A stretch of 64,000 nucleotides of DNA, from positions 1-64,000 of the forward strand of contig NZ_NAST01000007.1 of NCBI RefSeq assembly GCF_002142215.1. The letters are read 5' to 3'. Shown here one piece after another: positions 18,299 through 28,628 of this stretch; positions within the stretch are counted from its first letter, which is position 1; each line of letters starts with the position of its first letter. The position numbers and the translations under genes are program-made. The notes under the pieces were generated by a model. The model did no database searches, was not told the DNA's origin, and saw nothing but the letters and a program-made list of their open reading frames with translations. The DNA comes from Gilliamella sp. N-G2. Lineage in GTDB: Bacteria > Pseudomonadota > Gammaproteobacteria > Enterobacterales > Orbaceae.

Positions 18299-19168
18299 CA
18301 CATGGTTTTGTTTCGGTACTTGGTTAATTTTCCAGTGAGTTATTGCCCAATCTAATAACTGTGTTTGTGAGGCATCTTGCCAATTGTCTGGCAATTGTTG
18401 ACCTAAAAATTGTAATGCTTGTGCGGTTAATAAATTCGCTTTTTTACTATCAATTGGGCTAGCATGATTCTGTTTTGATAGCTTGTTACCATGATTGTCT
18501 AAAACCAATGGTAAATGGCAGTAATTGGGAATAGTAAAATTAAATAATCGATAAAGTGAAATTTGTTTAGCCGTAACTGGTAGTAGATCTGCACCTCGAA
18601 CAATTTCAGTTATTCCTTGATAATTATCATCTAATACTACAACTAAATTATAAGCAAATAGCCCATCTTTGCGATGAATAATAAAATCCTCTAAAGCATT
18701 AGCAGAATCAATGGTTTGTTGTCCTAGAATTTTATCATCGAAGCAAAAAACAGGCTGATTTTGCTTTAGTCGGATAGCACATTGTTGTGGGCTATTCGAC
18801 GCTAAATGTCGCTCACGACAAAAGCCATCATATATCCCATTGCTAAAATTATGGATCCTTTGTCTGGTACAATCACAATAATAAGCTTTTTGTTGAGTAA
18901 TAAGCGTTTGTAATACGGTGCGATAACGCTCACTACAATTTGATTGATATAAAACTTGGTCGTCCCAATGCAGTTCGAAAGCTTCTAATGTTTTTAATAT
19001 TAACGATGCGGCGCCTTTGACTTCTCGTGGTGGGTCAATATCTTCAATGCGAACAAGCCATTTACCAAAATTGGCTTTGGCTTGTAGGTAACTACCGAGA
19101 GCCGTCACCAACGAACCAAAATGCAATGGTCCAGATGGCGAGGGGGCAAAACGACCAATATATTGCAT
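18278..19168 (-). CDS. gluQ: Glutamyl-Q tRNA(Asp) synthetase GluQ (YadB)
   Basis: Truncated GluRS paralogue that activates glutamate and attaches it to queuosine in the anticodon of tRNA-Asp. The N-terminus YIGRFAPSPSGPLHFGSLV contains the HIGH-like site (PLHFG). The second class I signature appears as NKLSKQNHA. There is a CDC-x-R zinc-type segment (YYCDCTRQR), and no anticodon-binding domain, as expected for the 296-residue length. It lies 35 bases after dksA, matching the conserved enteric dksA-gluQ operon. Its 3' end overlaps the convergent moaA gene by 21 bases. Confidence 0.94.
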   Translation of the reverse strand: MQYIGRFAPSPSGPLHFGSLVTALGSYLQAKANFGKWLVRIEDIDPPREVKGAASLILKTLEAFELHWDDQVLYQSNCSERYRTVLQTLITQQKAYYCDCTRQRIHNFSNGIYDGFCRERHLASNSPQQCAIRLKQNQPVFCFDDKILGQQTIDSANALEDFIIHRKDGLFAYNLVVVLDDNYQGITEIVRGADLLPVTAKQISLYRLFNFTIPNYCHLPLVLDNHGNKLSKQNHASPIDSKKANLLTAQALQFLGQQLPDNWQDASQTQLLDWAITHWKINQVPKQNHVLTTDIR

Positions 19169-19203
19169 GGGCGTATTGAATAAAATGACAGTTTATATGG
19201 AAA

Positions 19204-19659
19204 CTACATACCCATTTGTTTTTCACGAAGTTCAGCTAATGTTTTGCAATCAATACATAAATCAGCTGTAGGTCTTGCTTCTAAACGACGAATACCAATT
19301 TCAACACCACATGATTCACAAAAACCAAAATCATCGGTTTCAATTTTCTTTAATGTCTTTTCAATTTTTTTGATTAATTTACGTTCTCTGTCACGCGCTC
19401 TTAATTCTAAGCTAAATTCTTCTTCTTGAGTAGCACGGTCAGCCGGATCTGGGAAATTTGCAGCCTCATCTTGCATGTGAGAAACTGTTTTACCCATTTC
19501 ACCTTGTAACTGTGACAGCCATGCTTCTAAGATAAGTTTGAAATGTTTTAATTGCTTAGGATTCATATACTCCTCATCTTTTGCCTCTTGATAAGGCTCA
19601 AGCCCAGCAATAGCAAGCAGGCTAAGAGAAGATGTGTTTACTTTTTGTTCCTGTTTCAC
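19204..19659 (-). CDS. dksA: RNA polymerase-binding transcription factor DksA
   Basis: Binds the RNA polymerase secondary channel and, with ppGpp, adjusts stringent-response promoters. The 151-residue length equals the Escherichia coli protein. The long coiled coil has the acidic tip [13 protein letters not shown]. The C-terminal zinc finger has CESC and CIDC, separated by [17 protein letters not shown]. It is first in an operon with gluQ. The target reader PpnN is also encoded nearby, though as a separate unit. Confidence 0.97.
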   Translation of the reverse strand: MKQEQKVNTSSLSLLAIAGLEPYQEAKDEEYMNPKQLKHFKLILEAWLSQLQGEMGKTVSHMQDEAANFPDPADRATQEEEFSLELRARDRERKLIKKIEKTLKKIETDDFGFCESCGVEIGIRRLEARPTADLCIDCKTLAELREKQMGM

Positions 19660-19794
19660 AGCAATCCCCTTAAGTACGGATTATTTTCGAGCGGTAAACT
19701 ATAGCAATAATTTAGCCGTTGGCAAATTTTTTTTATTATTTTTTTTATCGTTAAACCACAAAAAATTACAACTATATGTTATTAATAAGGTTAA

Positions 19795-20280
19795 TTATTC
19801 ATGCCATTTTTTCATTCCATTCATCGGGCATTTTGATAATAAATTAAAAAGGTTATCGTTATCAGGTAATATAAGGTCAGGTGAGATATCAAATAAAGGA
19901 TAAAGCACAAATTCTCGGTTTTTCATATGATAATGAGGAATCGTTAATCTTTCATTATCTATCATTAAATTATCATATAACAAAATATCTAAATCTAATG
20001 TTCTTGCCCCCCAGCGATTATCTTTGCGTACTCGACCCTGTGATTTTTCTATCGTTTGCAGCTCATCTAATAACGCTATAGGTGTGAGTGAGGTGGTTAA
20101 TTTGATCACTGCATTAAGATAATCGTTTTGATCTTGCGGCCCGAGAGGTTTACTACGATAAAACGGTGAAATGTCAGAAATTTCGGTCATAGGTAATTGT
20201 TTTAAAGCGGCAATAGCCTGATTAGCTTGCATTAAGGGATCATTAAGATTACTTCCTAAGGCAATATAACAAATGGACAT
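19795..20280 (-). CDS. folK: 6-hydroxymethyl-7,8-dihydropterin pyrophosphokinase FolK
   Basis: Transfers pyrophosphate from ATP to 6-hydroxymethyl-dihydropterin in folate synthesis. Signature blocks are YIALGSNLNDP at the N-terminus and RWGARTLDLDILLYD, with the catalytic aspartates. IPHYHMKNREFVLYPL follows. I start at MSICYIALGSN, giving 161 residues (family about 159). An upstream ATG at 20328 would add 16 residues with no homology. The usual neighbour pcnB is absent. Confidence 0.94.
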   Translation of the reverse strand: MSICYIALGSNLNDPLMQANQAIAALKQLPMTEISDISPFYRSKPLGPQDQNDYLNAVIKLTTSLTPIALLDELQTIEKSQGRVRKDNRWGARTLDLDILLYDNLMIDNERLTIPHYHMKNREFVLYPLFDISPDLILPDNDNLFNLLSKCPMNGMKKWHE

Positions 20281-20457
20281 AATTAGATTCAATTGAGGTG
20301 ATATTAAAACATGGTGATATTTTAACATACAAACAAGTTAGTAACTAATAAAGGAAATAGAATAATGTTTCAATTATATGTTTGAAACAAATTGAGGAAC
20401 GGTTTTTTTGAGTTTTATAGCTATCTATTTATTATTTTTGATATTATTACTAAAAAC

Positions 20458-20497
20458 TGGATGTGAATTTGGTTCAATTTAACCATAAACACATCCA
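20458..20497 (-). terminator. Rho-independent terminator of aspC
   Basis: Arms TGGATGTG and CACATCCA flank an inner GGTT/AACC pairing. Reading the minus strand, the stem is followed by GTTTTTA. It lies 33 bases past the aspC stop codon, so it is a convincing terminator. Confidence 0.7.
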
Positions 20498-20529
20498 ATT
20501 ATCAAGAATATACGTTATTTTAGTTTATA

Positions 20530-21705
20530 CTATAAAACTTCGACAATTGATTCACAAAGTCTAGACATATTATCGATAGTCATTCCGGCTACATTGATTC
20601 GTCCTGAATTAACAATATAAATACCATAATCATTACGCAATTTAAGTACTTGTTCTTCAGTTAAACCACTAAATGAAAACATACCATTTTGTTTGGCAAT
20701 AAAACTAAAATCTTGGTTGGCACCTTTATCTTGTAAAGTTTTCACAAATAGTTGGCGCATACGATGAATGCGTTGACGCATGCCCGTTAATTCATCAATC
20801 CACTCTTCTTTTAATTCAGCATTGTTTAATATATAAGAGACAATCTTAGCACCATGCGCGGGAGGATTAGAGTAGTTGGCTCTGATAATGGTTTTGACCT
20901 GACTAAATGCCCGATCGGCAATTTCGCTATCCGCAGCAATTAAAGTGAATGCACCAACACGCTCATTATATAGACCGAAATTTTTTGAATAAGAGCTAGC
21001 AATCAGTAGTTCAGGTTGATTATTAGCAAACAATCTGAGTCCATATACGTCTTCTTCTATACCTTGGCCAAATCCTTGATAAGCGAGATCAAATAGTGGT
21101 AACCAACCATTTTTTAAGGCTAACTCTGAAATCGCTTGCCATTGTTCTGGAGTTGGATCGATACCGGTAGGGTTATGGCAGCAACCATGAAATAGCACTG
21201 CTTCGCCTGTGACAACTTGATTTAAATCACTCATTAAACCATCAAAATCAAGGCTTCGAGTTTGAGCATCATAATAACGGTATTCTCGAACTTCTAATCC
21301 CGCAGTTTGAAATACGCTGCGATGATTAGGCCACGATGGATTGGTTATCCAAACTCGTTTTATTTTCGTACGGCGAGATAAAAAATCAGCCATGATGCGT
21401 AAAGCACCTGTTCCACCAGGAGCTTGCGCAGTTCTCGCTCGTTGATTTTCACTACCGAACAATAAGATTTGGGTGGCAATATTAAATGAATTAGCTCCAT
21501 CAATGGGTAAATAGCTTTTTGTAGTTTCATCATCTAACAATAGATGCTCAGCTTTTTTTACACTTTCTAAAATAGGTGTTTTGGTGGTTTCATCTTTATA
21601 AACACCAACACTTAAATTAATTTTGTTGGTGCGTTCATCCTTGTTGTAGAGATCCGCTAAGCCTAAAATAGGATCAGCTGGTGCTGCTAATAAATATTCA
21701 AACAT
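20530..21705 (-). CDS. aspC: Aspartate aminotransferase AspC
   Basis: PLP-dependent class I aminotransferase interconverting aspartate/2-oxoglutarate and oxaloacetate/glutamate. The sequence follows Escherichia coli AspC closely: N-terminus [14 protein letters not shown], substrate block [27 protein letters not shown], and the cofactor lysine in [16 protein letters not shown]. The C-terminal arginine is in [11 protein letters not shown]. The length is 391 (396 in Escherichia coli). A second member of the family in the window (50131) is TyrB-like, so this one is assigned AspC. It is monocistronic, with a terminator downstream. Confidence 0.94.
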   Translation of the reverse strand: MFEYLLAAPADPILGLADLYNKDERTNKINLSVGVYKDETTKTPILESVKKAEHLLLDDETTKSYLPIDGANSFNIATQILLFGSENQRARTAQAPGGTGALRIMADFLSRRTKIKRVWITNPSWPNHRSVFQTAGLEVREYRYYDAQTRSLDFDGLMSDLNQVVTGEAVLFHGCCHNPTGIDPTPEQWQAISELALKNGWLPLFDLAYQGFGQGIEEDVYGLRLFANNQPELLIASSYSKNFGLYNERVGAFTLIAADSEIADRAFSQVKTIIRANYSNPPAHGAKIVSYILNNAELKEEWIDELTGMRQRIHRMRQLFVKTLQDKGANQDFSFIAKQNGMFSFSGLTEEQVLKLRNDYGIYIVNSGRINVAGMTIDNMSRLCESIVEVL

Positions 21706-21834
21706 AAGTTACCTATTTCTTTTAGTGACACTTATTCCATTATATACACATTGTTTGGCAAGTTACAATTTGTAAACCATAATGCGGTTGAATCTCATTT
21801 GTACCATAGCTTAGTGATTATCGAAAGCTAATTA

Positions 21835-22368
21835 TTATGCTATAACGATATGTTTTTCAAGAAATGACGCTAAATCAGATGATAATGTTGTCAATTGCCC
21901 AGTTATTAAATCTTCTTTAACAACTTCACCAGTCAAATTATTTAATGCAACGATTTCAGTATCTTCATTGGTTGAGGCAATAAAAATGGTCGGCGTTCGC
22001 TTTAATTTTTTTTGTTGCGATAGGTGAGCAATTAAATTTTTTTCTAAATTTGAAAAGTCATCATCATTCCATGCTTGCAATAAAATTAAATTAAGATCAG
22101 CGAATTTTGCTGTCAGGTTCCCAGCATATTGTGTGCCGTAAAATGTATGTGCACTTGGGTGGATTCTGATGTTAATAACTTGTTCTGCTATGGTTAAATC
22201 TCTTGGTGGATTAAGTAAAAAGGGTAGCCAATAAACGGCAAGATTTTCGGTTTTGATAATGCAAGGCGAGGGTAAACCGTGTAATTCTTCACTTTGTGGC
22301 GCATGTTCAAATTGAGCGATCCAACGCTGGGTAAAATCAATCAATGCTACTTTTTCAGGCGATTCCAT
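21835..22368 (-). CDS. syd: SecY-interacting protein Syd
   Basis: Small cytosolic protein that binds the SecY translocon and is thought to proofread SecYEG assembly. The match to enteric Syd is clear in ELHGLPSPCIIK, the HTFYGTQYAGNL block, LQAWNDDDF, ENLIAHLSQQKKLKRTPT and LTGEVVKEDL. The length is 177 against 181. It stands alone between aspC and rne, minus strand, with no visible partner gene. Confidence 0.92.
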   Translation of the reverse strand: MESPEKVALIDFTQRWIAQFEHAPQSEELHGLPSPCIIKTENLAVYWLPFLLNPPRDLTIAEQVINIRIHPSAHTFYGTQYAGNLTAKFADLNLILLQAWNDDDFSNLEKNLIAHLSQQKKLKRTPTIFIASTNEDTEIVALNNLTGEVVKEDLITGQLTTLSSDLASFLEKHIVIA

Positions 22369-23114
22369 AACTAAATATTATCTCATAGTTGATTTTATAA
22401 TCGATAGTTGTCTAATATTATACGGATTAAATTGGCATATACACAATTTTGTTAAAGTTAAGTTTTTAAATTCATGAAATGCGTTATAAATTGATATAAA
22501 AAATTTGCCAAAGTTATTCCCAATTAAATGATGAAAAATTAATGGATAACGCCTTTTTTTATTGTGTTTTCAGTTTAATTTTAGGGCAGTACAAAATCAG
22601 TATTAAATTGTTTATAAAATAGTCAGTTTAATTTACTTGCTATCCGTTGCTGAAACGTGAATAATAGATACGGATATTTTATCCGTGTAATGCAGCAATG
22701 GCGTTAGACATTACAGTTTGTCAAAATAAAATAGCGTAAGTAGAATTATTATAATTAATTAATATGTTTATTTTAAACAATCATATAAAGATTTAGTGGT
22801 TTGTTAAATTTTAGAAAAAAATAGAATTTGCAAACTCGTCATTGAAATAATATCAATAATTGTATATTTAGCGGTGTTCAAAAAGTGCATAGGTGTTTTG
22901 AATGTAATATTACCTCTAAAAAGTGTATTGATGTTGGATAAGTTATACTGATTTCACATAAAATAATAACAAAAACAACACAAATAAAATAATGAATACG
23001 GTATAAAAAATATTTAAGTAAGTACTATTGTTTATCATTGTTAAAAATAAGCGTTTATTGTTAATAATAAAATTCTACCTACAGTTAATTTAGATTAATC
23101 AAGAGTGTAGAATA
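22369..23114. other. Long non-coding leader region between syd and rne
   Basis: This 746-base gap is the longest in the window. It is AT-rich apart from a folded segment at 22631-22715. A long 5' untranslated leader is expected for rne, whose mRNA is autoregulated by RNase E cleavage in enterics. No ORF with a plausible ribosome binding site was found. Confidence 0.6.
22631..22715 (+). promoter_or_regulatory. Folded rne leader element
   Basis: Two adjacent hairpins are visible: ACGGATA (22670-22676) with TATCCGT (22680-22686), and TGTAATG (22686-22692) with CATTACA (22709-22715). An alternative long-range pairing is TTGCTG (22637-22642) with CAGCAA (22693-22698). Position in the leader suggests an rne5-like autoregulatory structure. 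This is inferred and not matched to Rfam. Confidence 0.45.
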
Positions 23115-25769
23115 ATGAAAAGAATGCTAATCAACGCAACCCAGCAAGAAGAGCTGCGTGTTGCCCTTGTTGATGGCCAACGCTTGTATGATTTAGATAT
23201 CGAAAGCCTTGGTCACGAACAAAAAAAAGCCAATATTTATAAAGGCAAAATTACTAAAATCAATCCTAGTTTAGAAGCCGCTTTTGTTTCCTATGGTGGA
23301 GAGCGAGATGGTTTCCTACCACTAAAAGAGATTGCTGAAAGCTATTTCCCTTCCAATATCTCTGGTCGTCGTAGTATTAAACATTTACAAGAAGGCCAAG
23401 AAGTTCTTATTCAAATAGAAAAAGAAATTCGTGGTAAAAAAGGTGCCGCTTTAACGACTTATATTAGTTTAGCTGGTAGCTATTTAGTTTTAATGCCAAA
23501 TGACCCTAGAGCTGGTGGTGTTTCGCGTCGTATTGAGGGGGAAGAACGCGCTGATCTAAAACGCGTTATCGATGCGTTAGAAAAACCCAAAGGCATGGGC
23601 GTTATTGCAAGAACCGCTGGCGTGGGTAAAAGCCAAGAAGAGTTGCAACAGGATTTGAATGCTTTGGTCAACTATTGGACTGCGATTCAAAATGAATCTA
23701 AAAATCATCCAGCGCCAAGTCTAATCCATAAAGAAAGCGATATTATTACTCGTGCATTCCGTGATTACCTCCGTGATGATGTTGGTGATATTCTCATTGA
23801 TAATCCAAAAGTGCTTGAAATTGCTAAAAAGCGATTAGCTGATTTAGGTCGAGTTGAGTATGTTAGTCGCTTAAAACTTTATGAGGGTGATGTACCATTA
23901 TTTAACCATTTCCAAATCGAAGGGCAGATTGAATCTGCATTCCAACGTGAAGTTCGCTTACCATCTGGTGGCTCTATTGTTATTGATGCGACCGAAGCAT
24001 TAACTGCTATTGATATCAACTCAGCGAAATCTATCCGTGGTAGCGATATTGAAGAGACGGCATTTAATACTAACCTTGAAGCAGCGGAAGAGATTGCTCG
24101 TCAATTACGCTTACGTGATTTAGGTGGTTTAATTGTTATCGATTTTATTGATATGACACCAATTCGTAATCAGCGTGAAGTTGAGAATCGTTTGAAAGAG
24201 GCGATGAAAACTGATCGTGCAAGAATTCAAACTACACGTATTTCTCGTTTTGGTCTACTTGAAATGTCTCGTCAACGTTTAAGCCCTTCGTTGCGTGAGG
24301 CAACTCACCATATTTGTCCTCGTTGCCAAGGAACAGGTACCGTTCGTGATAATAATTCATTATCACTATCAATTCTTCGTTTAATTCAAGAAGAAGCGAT
24401 GAAAGATAATACCGTGCAAATTGACGTAATAGTTCCAGTACCAATTGCCAGTTATTTGCTCAACGAAAAACGACGAGCAATTACTAATATTGAAAGAATG
24501 CACCCAGATGTGAAAATCGTTATTGCCGGTGATGAAGAGATGGAAACACCTCTTTATAAAGTGATTCGTAAACGCAGTGGTGAAGAGACCGATGTACTAA
24601 GTTACAATTTACCTAAACTGATTCGTGAACTAGAAGAAGAGGAAGAAGATCAAGTTGCCGAGTTAGTGGTAGAGCAAGCAGTATTATCGGGCCCTAAAGT
24701 CGAAGCGAGCAAAGCATCTAAAGCAGAACCGCAACAAGTTGAAAAATCTAACGGTTTATTAGCTGGTTTATTTAAGAAGATTAAGCAGCTGTTTACTTCT
24801 CAACAGGATGAACCGAAGCCAGAAGTTAAACCTCAGTCAAATAAACGACGAGATAACCAACGTACAAATAATCGACGTCAACGTAATAACCGTAATAGTA
24901 ATAATGGTTCAGTAGCAAATAATGCAGCAACTGAAGAGGTTAAAGAGACCACGCGCCCTAATCGTCGTAGTAAGCAAAATGGTAATACCGCTAATACAGC
25001 GAATAATGTTAAAGCCGATAAAGCAGCAAGTGAGGCGGTACAACCAAAACAAAAAGAAGCGAAACCAAGGCGACAACAGCGTACATTAACCAAAAGCGTT
25101 CGTGTTAAAAATAATGATGCGCTGGTACAAGATGAAAAAGAGCGTATTGTTATTCCGACATTATTAGTACCAGTTATTGTTCCTGAATCAGGCGATAATA
25201 ATACAACTGGCGATTCACAACCGAAACGTCAGCGACGAACTTCTCGACATTTGCGTATGAATGCACCTCGGACTAAACGACGAGGCAAAAATGCAGAATT
25301 AAAACAGTCTGCAATGCCATTAGAATTTGCTGCTGCGTCATTAGAACTGGCATTAGGTCGTGTAGTGATTGATTATACCCAAGTTAGTCGTGATGAGCCA
25401 AGTAATACTGTTACCGTTATACCTTCACTGTTATTACCAATTGTAATCAAAGATGATCTGTCCACAGCTAACACTAAAGAAGTCGTTACTAGTGAATCGC
25501 AATCAAATATCACAATATCTTCTACTCAATCTAATGTTGAAAAAAACACTATAAATCAAGAAATTACACAATTTAAAGCTGTTTTTGCTTCAGGTCATTC
25601 ATCCTCGATAATGACTAAGGCTCCTGCTCCAGATTATGTGCAATCTGATAGTAGAATAAAGACTCGAGAAGAATTGGATTATCACTATAATGGTAAAGGT
25701 AACGCTGGTGGATTAAGCGCTCAAGATCACGCTTATGCAGCAGCAAGTAAACCGGTGATACCTGATTAG
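23115..25769 (+). CDS. rne: Ribonuclease E
   Basis: Essential endoribonuclease and degradosome scaffold. The catalytic half is complete: S1 domain (about 36-120), magnesium ligands D300 (AIDIN) and D343 (VIDFID), and the zinc-link CPRC at 401-404. The C-terminal half is shortened (884 residues against 1061). It still contains the membrane amphipathic helix (SNGLLAGLFKKIKQLF), arginine-rich RNA-binding tracts, an enolase-site-like block (SRHLRMN to MPLEFAAASLELALG), and a C-terminal PNPase-site-like tail (APAPDYV, GKGNAGG). A hydrophobic motif is duplicated near residues 677-690 and 767-778. A strong terminator follows. Confidence 0.96.
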   Translation: MKRMLINATQQEELRVALVDGQRLYDLDIESLGHEQKKANIYKGKITKINPSLEAAFVSYGGERDGFLPLKEIAESYFPSNISGRRSIKHLQEGQEVLIQIEKEIRGKKGAALTTYISLAGSYLVLMPNDPRAGGVSRRIEGEERADLKRVIDALEKPKGMGVIARTAGVGKSQEELQQDLNALVNYWTAIQNESKNHPAPSLIHKESDIITRAFRDYLRDDVGDILIDNPKVLEIAKKRLADLGRVEYVSRLKLYEGDVPLFNHFQIEGQIESAFQREVRLPSGGSIVIDATEALTAIDINSAKSIRGSDIEETAFNTNLEAAEEIARQLRLRDLGGLIVIDFIDMTPIRNQREVENRLKEAMKTDRARIQTTRISRFGLLEMSRQRLSPSLREATHHICPRCQGTGTVRDNNSLSLSILRLIQEEAMKDNTVQIDVIVPVPIASYLLNEKRRAITNIERMHPDVKIVIAGDEEMETPLYKVIRKRSGEETDVLSYNLPKLIRELEEEEEDQVAELVVEQAVLSGPKVEASKASKAEPQQVEKSNGLLAGLFKKIKQLFTSQQDEPKPEVKPQSNKRRDNQRTNNRRQRNNRNSNNGSVANNAATEEVKETTRPNRRSKQNGNTANTANNVKADKAASEAVQPKQKEAKPRRQQRTLTKSVRVKNNDALVQDEKERIVIPTLLVPVIVPESGDNNTTGDSQPKRQRRTSRHLRMNAPRTKRRGKNAELKQSAMPLEFAAASLELALGRVVIDYTQVSRDEPSNTVTVIPSLLLPIVIKDDLSTANTKEVVTSESQSNITISSTQSNVEKNTINQEITQFKAVFASGHSSSIMTKAPAPDYVQSDSRIKTREELDYHYNGKGNAGGLSAQDHAYAAASKPVIPD

Positions 25770-25780
25770 CCGACAACTAA

Positions 25781-25811
25781 AACAACGGTGATGGATATCA
25801 CCGTTGTTTTT
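25781..25811 (+). terminator. Rho-independent terminator of rne
   Basis: A perfect 12-base stem pairs AACAACGGTGAT with ATCACCGTTGTT around loop GGAT and runs into five T residues. It is the clearest intrinsic terminator in the window. It lies only about 22 bases before the sapB start codon. Confidence 0.9.
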
Positions 25812-25832
25812 AACTCATGATAAAGATAAACA

Positions 25833-26762
25833 ATGATTATCTATATTTTAAAAAAAATAGTGACGTTTTTATTTATTATCTGCGTGCTTGCCCAGATTAG
25901 CTTCTGTCTGGTTTACTTTGTTCCTCAATCTACTTTTAGTCATTTAACTTTTATTGATGCCTATAGTGCTTTTTTTAAACAGTTACTACAAGGTCGATTT
26001 CGCTTAGTATCTGGTGAAACTTTACCATTTTTAGATACTCTATTAACAACGTTCGAGCTTTGTATTTTAGCGTTACTGGTGGCGTTACTTGTTGGCTTAC
26101 CTTTGGGTATTTTTCTTGGATTAAGTAATATAAATTGGTTGAATGTCGCTATTCGCTTAGCGAGTTTGATATTTTATTCTTGTCCGATTGTGATGTTGGC
26201 AACAATTGTTATGTATTATCTTTCGTCAACATGGCCGATTTCAATAAAATTTGATATTTCACCATCAGTACAAGGTAGATCTTTGTTAGACATTTTAATT
26301 TCATCAAGACCAGATAAATTGACAGCATTGTTAGATCAACTTAATTATTTATTTTTGCCAACCATTATTTTAGCTATTCAGCCAAGTATTATGACTATTC
26401 AGCTAGTGAGCGAAAACGTCAAAAATACTTCAAGGCAAAACTATATTAAAATGGCAATTATTCGGGAACGTTCGCCGTTTAAAGTATTACGTCGGCATTT
26501 ATTACCCAATTCAATTCCGGCTACCATTCCACAATTGACCTATAACACCACCACTTTACTGTTTTTTACCATGGTGATAGAAATCTTATTTAATCGAATT
26601 GGATTAGGTCAATGGGTGATGATGGCGTATCGTAATCATAATTATTTTATTATTTCGATAGCAATTCTTGCGTGTGGAACGGTAATAAGTTTATTAACTT
26701 TATTAGGTGAGATAACGGCTATTGCTATTTATCCATTACGTCATAAGGAACATTATGTCTAG
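25833..26762 (+). CDS. sapB: Peptide ABC transporter permease SapB
   Basis: Inner-membrane permease of the Sap (sensitivity to antimicrobial peptides) importer, also linked to putrescine export and potassium uptake in Escherichia coli. It is 309 residues with about six hydrophobic segments. The pattern is DppB-type: N-terminal helix, a large periplasmic loop, and the cytoplasmic coupling loop around NYIKMAIIRERSPFKVLRRHLLPN. The C-terminal PLRHKEHY matches SapB (PLKHKEWY). Its stop codon overlaps the sapC start by 8 bases. The expected upstream sapA (periplasmic binding protein) is absent; rne and its terminator are there instead. Confidence 0.88.
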   Translation: MIIYILKKIVTFLFIICVLAQISFCLVYFVPQSTFSHLTFIDAYSAFFKQLLQGRFRLVSGETLPFLDTLLTTFELCILALLVALLVGLPLGIFLGLSNINWLNVAIRLASLIFYSCPIVMLATIVMYYLSSTWPISIKFDISPSVQGRSLLDILISSRPDKLTALLDQLNYLFLPTIILAIQPSIMTIQLVSENVKNTSRQNYIKMAIIRERSPFKVLRRHLLPNSIPATIPQLTYNTTTLLFFTMVIEILFNRIGLGQWVMMAYRNHNYFIISIAILACGTVISLLTLLGEITAIAIYPLRHKEHYV

Positions 26763-27615
26763 GATAATTCAGTTAGGTAAGCGAATAAATTCATGCTTTC
26801 ATCGACTTCATAGCAATTTATATCTGATTGTCAGCTTTTATGGGATTTTAGCAATTGCTTTTATTGCATTCTCAACCAAATGGTTCTTTCATGCTCATTT
26901 AAATCCTATCTACGTAACCTCCCTACCGCCAGCTTGGTGGCCTAATGGTGATATTAATCATATTTTAGGAACTACTGAGCAAGGACAGGATATTTTTGAT
27001 TATTTATTAATAGGTTATCGGTCAACGATTTTAATGACTCTAAAAGCAGTTTTTTATGTCATTATAATCGGTGGAGTAATTAACTATTTAATGTTTTTTG
27101 TCGTATTTATCCGGCCTTTTATTTTATTTATCTTTAGATTTTTCATGGTAGTACCGCCATTGCTTGGGGTAATTGTTATCAGTTTGTTATTGGAAGATGA
27201 TATTACTAATATATTAATTGTGATTGGTTTATCTTATGCACCACGCTTTATTTATAATATCCATCAACGGGTTATAAAAGAGTGGAATAAAACTTACATC
27301 ACAGCTTATCGGCTTGATGGTTTATCTTCATTTTCTATTTTAAATCATTATATTGTACCTAATATCCTACCGGTTTATTTGACCGAGATAGTGTCATTAT
27401 TTAGTTCGGTTATTTTAGCTATCACTACCATTACCTTTTTAGGCTTTGCTAATGACTTTTCTCGGCCGGATTTAGGTATGATGATGTTTAAAATGAAAGA
27501 CATTATTGATGTTAATTTGTTGGCCTTTTTAGCTCCGGGTATTGCTGTTTCTGCTACAATTACGTTGGTTTACTTATTCAATTTTGGATTATATGGCCAG
27601 CGAGTAGGGCATTAA
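26755..27615 (+). CDS. sapC: Peptide ABC transporter permease SapC
   Basis: Second permease of the Sap importer, DppC-type, with about six hydrophobic segments. The coupling loop is seen at [27 protein letters not shown]. The periplasmic motif [19 protein letters not shown] is the family's GTDxxGRDxxxR-like region. I start at [11 protein letters not shown], in frame and overlapping the end of sapB by 8 bases, with AAGGA upstream. The earlier ATG at 26722 lies deep in sapB. The length is about 286 (family about 296). Confidence 0.88.
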   Translation: MSRIIQLGKRINSCFHRLHSNLYLIVSFYGILAIAFIAFSTKWFFHAHLNPIYVTSLPPAWWPNGDINHILGTTEQGQDIFDYLLIGYRSTILMTLKAVFYVIIIGGVINYLMFFVVFIRPFILFIFRFFMVVPPLLGVIVISLLLEDDITNILIVIGLSYAPRFIYNIHQRVIKEWNKTYITAYRLDGLSSFSILNHYIVPNILPVYLTEIVSLFSSVILAITTITFLGFANDFSRPDLGMMMFKMKDIIDVNLLAFLAPGIAVSATITLVYLFNFGLYGQRVGH

Positions 27616-27617
27616 TT

Positions 27618-28607
27618 ATGGCATTATTAGACATTCGCAATTTAACCATTGAGTTTATTACTCCTGATGGCCTTTTGCGGGCAATTGATCGTGTCAATTT
27701 GAAGTTATCAGAAGGCGAAATCCGAGGTCTGGTTGGTGAATCGGGTTCAGGTAAAAGTCTGATCGCTAAAGCAATATTAGGTGTGACTAATCATAATTGG
27801 AAGATTTCTGCTGATCGTTTCTATTTTAATGATGTCGATTTGCTTAAATTGACGCCCAAGCAACGGCGAAAAGTGATAAGTGATAATATTTCGATGGTGT
27901 TCCAAGAGCCGCAATCTTGCTTGGATCCCTCAATGAAAATTGGTCAACAGTTAATCGAAGCCATTCCACGCAGAACCTTTAAAGGCCATTGGTGGCAACG
28001 CTTATTTTGGCGTAAGCATCGTGCAGTTGAATTATTGCATCGCGTTGGGATTAAAGATCACAAAGAAATCCTTAAGTCCTATCCATTTGAATTAACCGAA
28101 GGTGAATGTCAAAAAGTGATGATTGCTATAGCATTAGCCAATCAACCTAAATTATTGATTGCCGACGAACCAACTAATGCCATGGAAGCAACCACTGAAG
28201 CGCAAATTTTCAGATTACTGGCCAGTATGAATCAGAATATGGGGACGACAATTTTACTCATTAGCCATGATCTACAGATGGTTACTCGCTGGACCGATCG
28301 AATCAATGTCCTATATTGCGGACAAACCGTTGAGGTAGCTGATAGTGAAGATTTAATTAAATCACCTTATCATCCTTATACGCAAGCATTGATTTATGCT
28401 ATTCCTGATTTTGGTAAAGCAATGCCCCATAAAAGCCCCTTAAATACTTTACCTGGCGTTATTCCATCATTAGAACATTTACCCATTGGCTGTCGATTGG
28501 GGCCTCGTTGTCCTTATGCACAAAAGAAATGTATACAAGCACCAGAACTTATCCCAATCAAAGATCATTCGGTAGCCTGTCATTTTCCATTAAATACTGA
28601 TGAGTAA
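27618..28607 (+). CDS. sapD: Peptide ABC transporter ATP-binding protein SapD
   Basis: ATPase subunit of the Sap importer, 329 residues, matching SapD (330). The Walker A motif is GESGSGKS and the Q-loop lies in [13 protein letters not shown]. The signature loop is altered to LTEGECQKV instead of LSGGQ-like, as in other SapD proteins. Walker B is LLIADEPT, and the switch histidine is in LLISHDL. The C-terminus has the oligopeptide-transporter cysteine cluster ([15 protein letters not shown]), a [4Fe-4S]-type site. It follows sapC by 2 bases and precedes sapF by 21. Confidence 0.9.
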   Translation: MALLDIRNLTIEFITPDGLLRAIDRVNLKLSEGEIRGLVGESGSGKSLIAKAILGVTNHNWKISADRFYFNDVDLLKLTPKQRRKVISDNISMVFQEPQSCLDPSMKIGQQLIEAIPRRTFKGHWWQRLFWRKHRAVELLHRVGIKDHKEILKSYPFELTEGECQKVMIAIALANQPKLLIADEPTNAMEATTEAQIFRLLASMNQNMGTTILLISHDLQMVTRWTDRINVLYCGQTVEVADSEDLIKSPYHPYTQALIYAIPDFGKAMPHKSPLNTLPGVIPSLEHLPIGCRLGPRCPYAQKKCIQAPELIPIKDHSVACHFPLNTDE

Positions 28608-28628
28608 TTTGAAATATAGGAATAATCA

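Noticed and set aside
20391-20412. ATTGAGGAACGG followed by a T-run and GAG, resembling a segment at 49913-49934 (18 of 22 bases)
   Set aside because: Much of the match is a T-run; there is no flanking similarity, no terminal repeat or transposase remnant, and only two copies were seen.
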